Shown here: one piece after another, positions 1-7,012 of the stretch
Numbering within the stretch: position 1 is the first letter of the stretch
How the letters are laid out: each line of letters opens with the position of its first letter
Source of the DNA: an uncultured Ruminococcus sp.
GTDB lineage: Bacteria > Bacillota > Clostridia > Oscillospirales > Ruminococcaceae
DNA length: 12,273 nt
Reading direction: 5' to 3'
NCBI GenBank assembly: GCA_937907215.1
Contig: CALESG010000093.1
Span: 1 to 12,273 of the forward strand
Translations under genes and position numbers: made by a program
Notes under the pieces: generated by a model
Seen by the model: only the letters and a program-made list of their open reading frames with translations
Told to the model about the DNA's origin: nothing
Databases searched by the model: none

Positions 1-87
1 TTCTCAGTAATTCCGTTTACATTATCAATTGCTCTTGTTGCCGGTTCAGCTGCTGTGGTAGGGGTTAAAAACAGAAGAAAAAAGTGA
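1..87 (+). CDS. C-terminal end of a membrane-anchored protein (partial)
   Basis: Frame 1 is open from the window edge to a TGA at 85-87 and gives 28 residues: a hydrophobic stretch (IPFTLSIALVAGSAAVVGV) followed by a positively charged tail, KNRRKK. A hydrophobic segment followed at once by a basic tail is the usual C-terminal membrane anchor or stop-transfer end of Gram-positive surface proteins, including sortase-sorted ones. The LPXTG-type motif would lie upstream of the window, so sortase attachment cannot be tested. A terminator follows 23 bases after the stop, which fits a gene end. The function of the rest of the protein is unknown. Confidence 0.6.
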   Translation, partial: FSVIPFTLSIALVAGSAAVVGVKNRRKK

Positions 88-110
88 AACAGGGGAATAA
101 AATCATAAAT

Positions 111-140
111 AAAAAACGAGCTTTAAACAGCTCGTTTTTT
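111..140. terminator. Bidirectional intrinsic terminator
   Basis: A perfect 12-bp inverted repeat (AAAAAACGAGCT, loop TTAAAC, AGCTCGTTTTTT) has a T run on one side and an A run on the other, so it can stop transcription in both directions. It lies between the convergent ends of the partial plus-strand gene and the minus-strand GH26 gene. The GH26 stop codon (139-141) touches the edge of the hairpin. Confidence 0.9.
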
Positions 141-1812
141 ATTGCTCTATAATCGATTCATCAGCAGCAACACTCGTTTTACTCTTGCTGCAATACTCTA
201 TATAATCATCACGTGTAAGCACGCCTTCGGAATTATATATCCTGATAAGCGTTTCTGTATCCACAAATTGATTATCTTCTTTTTCAAGATAAGGCTCATA
301 CCATAAGCCAAAATATGACCAAACACTGCCATCACGGAAGGCGGATGTTATATCAGGAAGCGAACTGCATTCGCTTAGTGCTATAAGCTTTCCATCTGTC
401 ATATTTTGCAATGCATAATACGACTCATAACCGCTGCCAAATATTTCATTTTCCTCAAGGTAAATATCCGCTGCTGCTATATCATATTCGCTGCTATAAG
501 GCAAATAATCCTCATCTGTTCCACTCCATACCCACAAAAGATTATCAAGTTTATGATACTCTGTCATCCTCTTATAGACCAGATCCCAAAGCCATCGGTA
601 AACATCACTTCCGCTGCTGTTCCACCAATAAGAGTCATCTCCGCCTTGATGCAGTGGATGCCATAATACCGGAACGCCTGCATTTTTCAGTTCCTTAAGT
701 CCTTCGGATACACTGTCTATATCTTCAATTATCGCAGCACACTCTTTGGAAATTTCACCTTTTTTCTCAAGATTTTCAATTTCCAAAGGTGTAAGACAAG
801 CTATGTCTTCAAATGTCACTGCACTGCTCAAACTGAATTGTTCACTCTCTTCCAGTTTGCCTGATTCTCCAACAGGTGCAAACCAATGCCACATAAGACC
901 TGTTATACCACCGCTTTCGCTCCATTCAACAGCAGAATTTACTATTTCCTGCTTGGCTGAACTTCCTCCGTTCAGACTGTACAAATACATATCTGCAAAA
1001 CGAATCGCCGGATATTTTCCGGTGCTTGTAAATATGCGTTCGATCTCACTGTTGCTGCTGTCTGAAACTTGCTGCCCGGAAATAATTGCCTTTCCATAAT
1101 TATCGCATAAAAATTGCAAAAGTGTTTTTGTTTCTGATGAAGCATTTTCATTAACCGGCACTGCTGATATAAACGTATCAGGTTTAAGAGATATATTATT
1201 GTGAATTTCTATACAGTCAAGCAGCATATCACCGCTGACCTGCTGAATGGAAATTTTATTTGTCCCTGTCTCCATATATATTCCCGGAATGGTTGCACTT
1301 ATAAATCTATCGCTGCTTTCTATGATAATATTTTCTGTTTCTTCATCGTTTACAAAAACCGTACATTCCGCACCTTCTTCGGCACACACAACAACGGAAA
1401 TATCATAATGCTGTGCTGAAGGTATCTCAGCATTAAATATAAATGTATTATTAAGTTCTCCGCTAAGTCCGCTTATATATCCGCTGCCAGTATAATCGGT
1501 TTTTTCATTCATCGTTTTAAATAATGCCGGCAAAGGCTGATCTTCAGCCTGACATATAAGCTCTGCTTCTTCTGTGTAAATATCCGGAACATGAAGCGGA
1601 ATTTGTGCAAATTCCGGTCCGGTAAGTTCTGCTGTCGTTGTTACAGATACAGTTGTTACTGCACTTGCAGCAATCGGCTCTGTAGATGTAATTAAAGGAG
1701 CCTCTGTATTTTCATAAATACGTGGCGGTGTTTGATTTATCTCATTGCAGCCAACCATTCCAAAAAGCATTACTGCTGATATAAGAACTGTCAAATATTT
1801 TTTCAGTGCCAT
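139..1812 (-). CDS. GH26-family glycoside hydrolase lipoprotein with CBM35/CBM6-like module (catalytic acid/base replaced by Gln)
   Basis: 557 aa. Residues 1-21 form a lipoprotein signal peptide with lipobox M19-V-G-C22, so the protein is probably tethered to the outer face of the membrane. A Thr/Ser/Pro-rich linker covers about 23-78. Residues about 81-207 resemble a CBM35/CBM6-type carbohydrate-binding module (starts AELICQAED, ends LDCIEIHN). Residues about 223-550 resemble a GH26 (beta-mannanase type) barrel: ISGQQ, PAIRFADMY, GGITGLMWHW, VLWHPLHQ, NLLWVWS and IALSECS. E481 fits the GH26 nucleophile. The acid/base Glu of the usual RPLHE motif is Q389 here, with His replacing the Arg, so mannanase activity is doubtful. 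It could be an inactive binding protein, an altered enzyme or a divergent GH26 subgroup. It lies 15 bases after the GH95 gene with its own SD (AGAGGCG, 1819-1825) and is the second gene of that operon. Family assignment is from motifs only. Confidence 0.85.
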   Translation of the reverse strand: MALKKYLTVLISAVMLFGMVGCNEINQTPPRIYENTEAPLITSTEPIAASAVTTVSVTTTAELTGPEFAQIPLHVPDIYTEEAELICQAEDQPLPALFKTMNEKTDYTGSGYISGLSGELNNTFIFNAEIPSAQHYDISVVVCAEEGAECTVFVNDEETENIIIESSDRFISATIPGIYMETGTNKISIQQVSGDMLLDCIEIHNNISLKPDTFISAVPVNENASSETKTLLQFLCDNYGKAIISGQQVSDSSNSEIERIFTSTGKYPAIRFADMYLYSLNGGSSAKQEIVNSAVEWSESGGITGLMWHWFAPVGESGKLEESEQFSLSSAVTFEDIACLTPLEIENLEKKGEISKECAAIIEDIDSVSEGLKELKNAGVPVLWHPLHQGGDDSYWWNSSGSDVYRWLWDLVYKRMTEYHKLDNLLWVWSGTDEDYLPYSSEYDIAAADIYLEENEIFGSGYESYYALQNMTDGKLIALSECSSLPDITSAFRDGSVWSYFGLWYEPYLEKEDNQFVDTETLIRIYNSEGVLTRDDYIEYCSKSKTSVAADESIIEQ

Positions 1813-1818
1813 ATTATT

Positions 1819-1825
1819 CGCCTCT
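1819..1825 (-). promoter_or_regulatory. Ribosome binding site of the GH26 gene
   Basis: On the minus strand AGAGGCG lies 6 bases before the ATG at 1812, inside the 15-base gap after the GH95 stop. It supports the chosen start and translation from a shared GH95-GH26 transcript. Confidence 0.65.
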
Positions 1826-1827
1826 GT

Positions 1828-4167
1828 TTATGCTTTTATTAAATATGTTTTTCCTTCTTCCGACATAAATGAAATAACGCTGCCGTCTGTTTTTGCGTTA
1901 ACAGCTCCATCTGCACAGCTTACGCTGACTGCTTCATTACACCTAACAACACACATTCCGCCATTTTTAGATATAATTTCCGCACTTTTAAGCTTACTAT
2001 CTTCCCAATTGATGCTTACCTCAAATCCACCTCTTGCACAAAGACCTTTTATGCTGCCGTTTTTCCATGGAGTAGGAAGTGCCGGCAAAAGATGCAGTTC
2101 TCCGCAGTGGCTTTGTAAAAGACATGAAGCAACTGCCGCTGTACCGCCAAAATTTCCATCGATCTGGAATGGCGGGTGTGAATCAAGCATATTAGGATTT
2201 GTTGAGCTGGCAAGAAGCTGACGCATATTTTCATATGCCATACCGCCGTCACCTAGTCTTGCCCACATATTCATTATCCACGCTCTGCTCCAGCCTGTAT
2301 GACCGCCGCCGTGAATAAGCCTTCTTACAAGAGTAGCTCGTGCTGCCTTTGCAAGTGCAGGTGTTTTATTAGGTGAAATATGATTTGATGGATGCAGTGC
2401 AAACAGTTGTGAAATATGACGATGTCCAACTTCTACTTCATCATAATCAACAGCCCATTCCTGTATTTGACCATACTTTCCAATTTTAAGCGGTGGTAGT
2501 TTTAAAAGTATATCTTCCAGCTTCTTTGCAAATTCCTTATCTTTTCCAAGTATTTTACTGCTTTCTATTACATCAGTAAAAAGATTCCTGATTATTTCAG
2601 TATCCATTGTAGGTCCAATGCAAAGGCTGCCGGTTATACCGTTTTCTGTTTTATATGTATTTTCAGGAGAAACAGAAGGTCCTGTAACAAGCTGACCCTG
2701 AGAATTTTCCATAAGATATTCTGTAAAGAAAAGTGCTGCTTCTCTCATAGTATCGTATTTTTCAGCTAAAAATTCTTTATCTCCTGTAAACAGATAATGT
2801 TCATATATGTGCAGGCAAAGCCATGCTGCACCCATAGGCCAGATAGTAGCCGGCATCCAGAGATCCTGAGGTGCAGTATCACCCCATATATCTGTATTAT
2901 GATGACACACAAAACCATTGCAGCCATACATTTCCTTTGCAGTCTTTCTGCCCGGTTCACGCATACGCTCTATCAAATCAAAAAGCGGAGCATGACATTC
3001 AGACAAGTTGCAGACCTCTGCCGGCCAATAATTCATCTGTGTATTTACATTTATCGTATAACGGCTGCCCCAAGCAGGAAGCATCTCTTCATTCCATATA
3101 CCCTGAAGATTCATTGCCTGAGAACCCGGACGGCTGGCAGAAATCATAAGGTATCTACCATAATTAAAATATAACGCCATAAGCTGTGCATCCATAATGT
3201 CAAGCTTGCATTCTTTATAATCACCTTCATCGCCATTTAAGCGATTAAGGCGTTCATCAGTAGGAAGTTCACTTCCGCCATCACTGTTGTCATCAAGATT
3301 GATCTCTACTCTATCAAACAATTCCTTGTAATCACTTATATGACGGTAAACAAGTTCATCGTATGTAGATTCCATGGCAAATTCAGCATCAAGAACTGCT
3401 GAATCTTCATAATTTTCACCATGATAAAAACTTGTACCAACAGACAGTATTATTGTAACTTCATCTGCATTTTCTGCAATCACTTTTCCGCCTCTTGTAT
3501 ATGCTTTACCGCCTGTGGAAGTAATACCGAGTACAGCGGCGAAAAATATTCCTCCTCTGCCGCCGCTTCCGCCGTCAAATAAAATAGCATTCTCTTTGCA
3601 TGGACGACAATCATCGTAAAAATCATCTCTTCCATCAATACTTGCACGCAAATTGACTTTTCCCGGCTCGCTTGATTTAATATGAATGACCATTACACTA
3701 TCAGGTTCGGATACAAATACTTCACGTTCATATTCAATTTCATTTGCAGTAAAACTTACTGATGCAACAGCTGCTTTAAGGTCAAGCATTCTTTTATACT
3801 CACGTGCCTTGCCTTCAAAATCCATTTCAATTGAAAGTGTACCAAGAGGCATATAATGCCTGCTGCTTGGAGTAATGCCCTGCATTTTTTCAAAAGCTAT
3901 CTTCTCTGCTTCTGGTATTTTCTCTTCTGAAAGCAGCTGGCGTATTTCTTTAAAGCCTTCAAACGCATCGGGATTATTTCTCTCTCGTTTTCCACCCGAC
4001 CAAACTGAATCTTCATTCAAGCTGATTTTCTCCAAAGCAGTGCCGCCATATACCATACCGCCTATTCTGCCGTTTCCAACAGGCAATGCACTGTTAAAAT
4101 CATTTGCCGGATGCTTATACCATAATGTTGTCTGTAAATCCATTGTCTTATTATTCATATTATTCAT
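1828..4167 (-). CDS. GH95 alpha-L-fucosidase family protein, cytoplasmic
   Basis: 779 aa, full length for a bacterial GH95. The N-terminal beta domain starts with LWYKHPANDFNSALPVGNGR, the family's typical opening (W-x-P...ALPiGNGrlGamv). An (alpha/alpha)6 barrel follows. Family motifs seen: N373-V-N375 in INVNTQMNYW (equivalent to the paired Asn of Bifidobacterium AfcA), WMPATIWPMGAAWL, a GPTMDTEI segment where the acid is expected by spacing (D522 or E524), HRHISQLFALHPS, GHTGWSRAW, and H664-PPFQI-D670 (the general-base Asp). The family removes terminal alpha-L-fucose, or in some members alpha-L-galactose, from glycans or plant polysaccharides. No signal peptide is seen, so it should act on imported oligosaccharides. 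SD AGGAGGT (4172-4178) is placed for the first ATG; the ATG three codons in is too far away. It is first in a two-gene operon with the GH26 gene and has a promoter at 4210-4238. Confidence 0.93.
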   Translation of the reverse strand: MNNMNNKTMDLQTTLWYKHPANDFNSALPVGNGRIGGMVYGGTALEKISLNEDSVWSGGKRERNNPDAFEGFKEIRQLLSEEKIPEAEKIAFEKMQGITPSSRHYMPLGTLSIEMDFEGKAREYKRMLDLKAAVASVSFTANEIEYEREVFVSEPDSVMVIHIKSSEPGKVNLRASIDGRDDFYDDCRPCKENAILFDGGSGGRGGIFFAAVLGITSTGGKAYTRGGKVIAENADEVTIILSVGTSFYHGENYEDSAVLDAEFAMESTYDELVYRHISDYKELFDRVEINLDDNSDGGSELPTDERLNRLNGDEGDYKECKLDIMDAQLMALYFNYGRYLMISASRPGSQAMNLQGIWNEEMLPAWGSRYTINVNTQMNYWPAEVCNLSECHAPLFDLIERMREPGRKTAKEMYGCNGFVCHHNTDIWGDTAPQDLWMPATIWPMGAAWLCLHIYEHYLFTGDKEFLAEKYDTMREAALFFTEYLMENSQGQLVTGPSVSPENTYKTENGITGSLCIGPTMDTEIIRNLFTDVIESSKILGKDKEFAKKLEDILLKLPPLKIGKYGQIQEWAVDYDEVEVGHRHISQLFALHPSNHISPNKTPALAKAARATLVRRLIHGGGHTGWSRAWIMNMWARLGDGGMAYENMRQLLASSTNPNMLDSHPPFQIDGNFGGTAAVASCLLQSHCGELHLLPALPTPWKNGSIKGLCARGGFEVSINWEDSKLKSAEIISKNGGMCVVRCNEAVSVSCADGAVNAKTDGSVISFMSEEGKTYLIKA

Positions 4168-4209
4168 AAAGACCTCCTGTTTATATTTTATATGGAGATT
4201 TTTCTTTTC

Positions 4210-4238
4210 ATTATATCATACTCTTTTTTTAAAATCAA
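4210..4238 (-). promoter_or_regulatory. Sigma-A type promoter of the GH95-GH26 operon
   Basis: On the minus strand: -35 TTGATT (4233-4238), 17-base spacer, perfect -10 TATAAT (4210-4215). It lies about 43 bases before the GH95 start. The -35 box overlaps the stop codon (4235-4237) of the small upstream ORF. No operator or cre-like site was recognised next to it. Confidence 0.75.
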
Positions 4239-4432
4239 TCTTTATTGTCAATTCTCTGTATTTTAGCCAAAATCACCGACATTGCGGCCCTTTTTTTTCG
4301 TATTTCGTATGATTCATCTCCTTCTTCTTTAAGTTTTCTGCACTCATATATTACGTCGGCTCTCTCTTCTGTAAATATTTCCTGACTCAAAGTTAAAAGG
4401 AGTTTTAAATTTATAGGCATTTTCTCTATCAT
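4235..4432 (-). CDS. Small hypothetical protein, 65 aa, charged helical
   Basis: Reads MIEKMPINLKLLLTLSQ... and ends ...AKIQRIDNKD. It is rich in Glu, Lys and Arg with a regular spacing of Leu, Ile and Ala, suggesting one or two amphipathic helices. No family was recognised. The ATG at 4432 has a candidate SD (AAAGGA, 4446-4451) 13 bases upstream, longer than usual. A TTG at 4468 would add 12 residues but lies upstream of that SD, so the ATG is preferred. A weak promoter (TTGTAC, 18-base spacer, TATAAA) lies at 4475-4504. The gene is divergent from acn and runs toward GH95 with no terminator between, so transcripts may read into the glycan operon. The natural-looking composition supports a real gene, but it could be spurious. 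Confidence 0.45.
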   Translation of the reverse strand: MIEKMPINLKLLLTLSQEIFTEERADVIYECRKLKEEGDESYEIRKKRAAMSVILAKIQRIDNKD

Positions 4433-4474
4433 AAAAGCTCGCACATCCTTTCTGCAAACAGCCTGCAAGTTCAG

Positions 4475-4504
4475 TTTATAATATATTTTTTCATTTTAGT
4501 ACAA
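4475..4504 (-). promoter_or_regulatory. Possible promoter of the 65-aa ORF
   Basis: On the minus strand: TTGTAC (4499-4504), 18-base spacer, TATAAA (4475-4480). The match is moderate and the region is AT-rich, so chance similarity is possible. If real, it is 6 bases from the Rex-like operator at 4511-4530, and Rex bound there could affect both directions. Confidence 0.35.
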
Positions 4505-4510
4505 TGAATC

Positions 4511-4530
4511 TTTGTGAATTTCTTGACAAA
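4511..4530. promoter_or_regulatory. Probable Rex operator (ROP site)
   Basis: The sequence TTTGTGAA-TTTC-TTGACAAA is an 8+4+8 inverted repeat with one mismatched pair. Its core, TTGTGAA-N4-TTGACAA, differs by one base from the TTGTGAA-N4-TTCACAA consensus known for Gram-positive Rex repressors. It overlaps the -35 hexamer (4523-4528) of the acn promoter, where bound repressor would exclude RNA polymerase. A Rex gene is present downstream in the same gene string (9477-10112). Binding itself is inferred. Confidence 0.75.
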
Positions 4531-4551
4531 CTCGCTCGTAATTGATACAAT
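4523..4551 (+). promoter_or_regulatory. Sigma-A promoter of the acn-icd-rex gene string
   Basis: A perfect -35 TTGACA (4523-4528), a 17-base spacer and -10 TACAAT (4546-4551) preceded by the extended TGA (4543-4545). The expected transcription start is near 4558, leaving a leader of about 50 bases before acn. The -35 lies inside the right arm of the Rex-like palindrome. Confidence 0.85.
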
Positions 4552-4611
4552 AATATATATGTGAAATAATACGCATATATCAAAATGTTAAATACGAAAG
4601 GAATGGTGGAC

Positions 4612-6549
4612 ATGGGTCTTACCCTGACAGAAAAAATCTTGAGTGCACATCTTGTTGAAGGTGAAATGATCAAGGGCGAAGAAATCGGTATTCGCATTGA
4701 TCAAACTCTTACACAAGACGCAACCGGTACAATGGCATATCTCGAATTCGAGGCAATGGGCGTTCCTCGTGTCAAAACAGAAAGAAGCGTGGCTTATATA
4801 GACCACAATACACTTCAGAGCGGCTTTGAAAATGCTGACGATCATAGATTTATAGGCAGTGTTGCAAAAAAACATGGTATCTATTTTTCTCGTCCGGGCA
4901 ATGGTATTTGCCATCAGGTACACCTTGAGCGTTTCGGTGTTCCGGGCAAGACTCTCATTGGCTCCGATAGCCATACTCCAACCGGCGGCGGTATCGGTAT
5001 GATAGCTATGGGTGCAGGCGGACTTGATGTTGCTGTTGCTATGGGCGGCGGTACATATTACATCACCTGTCCAAAGGTTGTAAAAGTTGAACTCACTGGC
5101 AAGCTTTCTCCATGGGTAGCGGCTAAGGACGTTATACTGGAAGTTCTGAAAAGACTTTCTGTTAAAGGCGGCGTTGGCAAAGTTATTGAATACTGCGGCG
5201 AAGGTGTAAAAACTCTTTCTGTTCCGGAAAGAGCTACTATCACAAATATGGGTGCTGAGCTGGGTGCAACCACATCTATTTTCCCATCTGATGAAGTTAC
5301 AAAGCAGTTCCTTGAAGCACAGGGCAGAGGCGATGTTTGGTCTGCTCAGGCTGCTGATCCGGACGCTGTTTATGATGAAGTTGTTGAAATAAATCTTAGT
5401 GAACTTGTACCTCTTGCTGCTTGTCCACATTCTCCAGACAATGTAAAGTCTGTTGAAGAAATCGGCAAACTCAAGGTAGATCAGGTTTGTATTGGTTCTT
5501 GCACAAACTCTTCTCTCCTTGATATGATGAAGGTTGCTCATATTCTCAAGGGCAAAACTGTAAATCCTGATGTTTCTCTGGCTATTGCTCCGGGTTCAAA
5601 GCAGGTTCTTAACATGATGGCTGATATGGGTCTTTTGAGCATTATGATAGATGCAGGTGCAAGAATACTTGAAAGTGCTTGCGGTCCATGTATCGGTATG
5701 GGTCAAGCTCCAAATTCCGGTGGTATTTCCCTTAGAACATTCAACAGAAACTTCCTTGGACGCTCCGGAACAAAAGATGGTCAGATCTATCTGGTATCTC
5801 CAGAGCTTGCTGCATATTCTGCTATTACAGGTTATCTCAGCGATCCAAGAGAACTTGGTGAAATGCCTGAATTCGTACTTCCTGAAAAGTTTAAAGTAAA
5901 TGATAATATGATCGTTCTTCCGGCTGCTGAAGAAGACATGGATAAGGTTGAGATCCTCCGTGGTCCAAACATCAAGCCTTTCCCTGAAACAGCTCCGCTT
6001 GAAGACACTATAACAGCCGGCTGCTCACTTAAGGTTGGTGACAATATCACTACTGACCATATTATGCCGGCAGGTGCTAAGATCCTTCCTCTGCGTTCAA
6101 ATATCCCTGCTATTTCTCAGCACTGCTTTACTGTATGTGACGAGAATTTCCCATCAAGAGCTAAAGAAATGGGCAAGAGTATTATCATAGGCGGTTCTAA
6201 CTATGGTCAGGGTTCATCAAGAGAACATGCTGCACTCGCACCGCTTTATCTTGGTGTTAAGGCTGTTCTTGTTAAGAGCTTTGCAAGAATCCACCGTGCT
6301 AATCTTGTAAATGCAGGTATTCTGCCGCTTACATTCGTAAATGAAGCAGATTACGACAGTATCAAGGAAGGCGATACACTGGAACTGCTTGACGTTCGTG
6401 AGAAGATCTCAAACGGCGAAACTACTCTTACACTTACAAATAAAACAACTAATGTAGATATTCCTGTACTTTGTGAACTGACAGGAAGAGCCAAGGATAT
6501 TATACTTGCCGGCGGTTTGCTTGATTACACAAGAGAAAATCTAAAGTAA
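4612..6549 (+). CDS. acn: Aconitate hydratase, Aquifex-type monomeric aconitase
   Basis: 645 aa from the chosen start. It interconverts citrate and isocitrate in the cytoplasm using a [4Fe-4S] cluster. Cluster ligands are C297 (IGSCTNSS), C357 and C360 (ACGPCIG). Substrate-site motifs include RIDQTLTQDATGT (28-40), GSDSHTPTGGG (117-127), GDNITTDHIMPAGA (476-489) and GGSNYGQGSSREHAA (527-541), the last in the swivel domain. The length of about 650 residues fits the short Aquifex-type aconitases rather than the 890-residue AcnA type. ATGs at 4585 and 4603 are in frame, but SD AAAGGA (4597-4602) sits 9 bases before the ATG at 4612, and MGLTLTEKIL is the usual family N-terminus. It is the first gene after the Rex-controlled promoter. 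With icd downstream it makes the citrate-to-2-oxoglutarate branch. No citrate synthase is in the window. Confidence 0.96.
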   Translation: MGLTLTEKILSAHLVEGEMIKGEEIGIRIDQTLTQDATGTMAYLEFEAMGVPRVKTERSVAYIDHNTLQSGFENADDHRFIGSVAKKHGIYFSRPGNGICHQVHLERFGVPGKTLIGSDSHTPTGGGIGMIAMGAGGLDVAVAMGGGTYYITCPKVVKVELTGKLSPWVAAKDVILEVLKRLSVKGGVGKVIEYCGEGVKTLSVPERATITNMGAELGATTSIFPSDEVTKQFLEAQGRGDVWSAQAADPDAVYDEVVEINLSELVPLAACPHSPDNVKSVEEIGKLKVDQVCIGSCTNSSLLDMMKVAHILKGKTVNPDVSLAIAPGSKQVLNMMADMGLLSIMIDAGARILESACGPCIGMGQAPNSGGISLRTFNRNFLGRSGTKDGQIYLVSPELAAYSAITGYLSDPRELGEMPEFVLPEKFKVNDNMIVLPAAEEDMDKVEILRGPNIKPFPETAPLEDTITAGCSLKVGDNITTDHIMPAGAKILPLRSNIPAISQHCFTVCDENFPSRAKEMGKSIIIGGSNYGQGSSREHAALAPLYLGVKAVLVKSFARIHRANLVNAGILPLTFVNEADYDSIKEGDTLELLDVREKISNGETTLTLTNKTTNVDIPVLCELTGRAKDIILAGGLLDYTRENLK

Positions 6550-6567
6550 TATGAAGGAGCAAATACA

Positions 6568-6792
6568 ATGGATTTTCTTATGACAAGTGTAAGACGACAC
6601 ATTCGTGTACGTTCATGGCATGATATTGTGCTTGTTGCTGCACTTATAGGAGTATATATACTGATGGATTTTGTGCTAAAAAAGGCATTTCCAAAGTTAT
6701 CACCAAAAGCTGTTGATATTATCAGCGGTATTACTGTTGTCGTAGTTGGTATTGTTGGGTATATTCTAATCACGCCATTTACACAAGAATAG
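6568..6792 (+). CDS. Small two-helix membrane protein, 74 aa, hypothetical
   Basis: Starts 18 bases after the acn stop with SD AAGGAG (6554-6559) 8 bases before the ATG, so it is very likely co-transcribed with acn. A basic N-terminus (SVRRHIRVRSWHD, 7-19) precedes transmembrane segment 1 (about 18-36), a short Lys/Pro loop (KKAFPKLSPKAVD) and transmembrane segment 2 (about 49-69). The basic N-terminus and the basic loop give no clear positive-inside bias, so topology is uncertain. No conserved domain or catalytic motif was recognised. Its TAG stop overlaps the GTG start of the next ORF by one base, suggesting coupled translation. Confidence 0.75.
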   Translation: MDFLMTSVRRHIRVRSWHDIVLVAALIGVYILMDFVLKKAFPKLSPKAVDIISGITVVVVGIVGYILITPFTQE

Positions 6793-6935
6793 TGAAAGCA
6801 ATAATTAAATCTAAAAATAAAAAGCACAATAAAAAGAAGCATCGTAAAAGAAAACATAGATTTTTTTCAGGAAGTGATTTTATTTCAGCACTGATTGAAT
6901 TTATGATAGAAGCTATTTTTAATCTTTTTGACTAA
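6792..6935 (+). CDS. Very basic 47-aa ORF translationally coupled to the preceding gene
   Basis: The frame opens with GTG at 6792-6794, sharing the G of the previous TAG stop (TAGTG), and ends at TAA 6933-6935. Residues 6-23 (KSKNKKHNKKKHRKRKHR) are almost all Lys, Arg, His and Asn. Residues about 24-47 (FFSGSDFISALIEFMIEAIFNLFD) form a hydrophobic/acidic stretch that could be an amphipathic or membrane-surface helix. No separate SD is visible, so translation would depend on ribosomes ending the 74-aa gene. The polybasic head suggests binding to nucleic acid or acidic lipid, but that is inference from composition; AAA-rich codons in AT-rich DNA can produce such stretches by chance. No homologue was recognised. 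Confidence 0.5.
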   Translation: MKAIIKSKNKKHNKKKHRKRKHRFFSGSDFISALIEFMIEAIFNLFD

Positions 6936-7012
6936 CTCATTCCTGCAAAAAACAAAAAACTGATCAGAATTAAAGCTTAATGCATTGACGTTATAGATAG
7001 AGAGATTAAAAC

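Noticed and set aside
1745..2221. 158-codon plus-strand frame across the GH26/GH95 junction
   Set aside because: Antisense to two well-supported genes, with Ser/Pro/Leu-rich composition typical of reverse-frame shadows and no ribosome binding site.
4588..5541. 317-codon open frame on the minus strand, antisense to aconitase
   Set aside because: It lies wholly inside the well-supported acn gene. The predicted protein has irregular Cys/His/Asn-rich composition, no recognisable motif and no SD. It is a by-product of acn codon use.
6960..6984. Short palindromes (CTGATCAG and ATTAA-AGC-TTAAT) in the gap between the 47-aa and 117-aa ORFs
   Set aside because: Arms are only 4-5 bases without a T tract, so they are neither a terminator nor a convincing operator in AT-rich DNA.
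6985..7012. TTGACG as a -35 box of a promoter for the 117-aa membrane gene
   Set aside because: No acceptable -10 hexamer lies 16-18 bases downstream; that spacing falls on AAAACA at the start codon itself.
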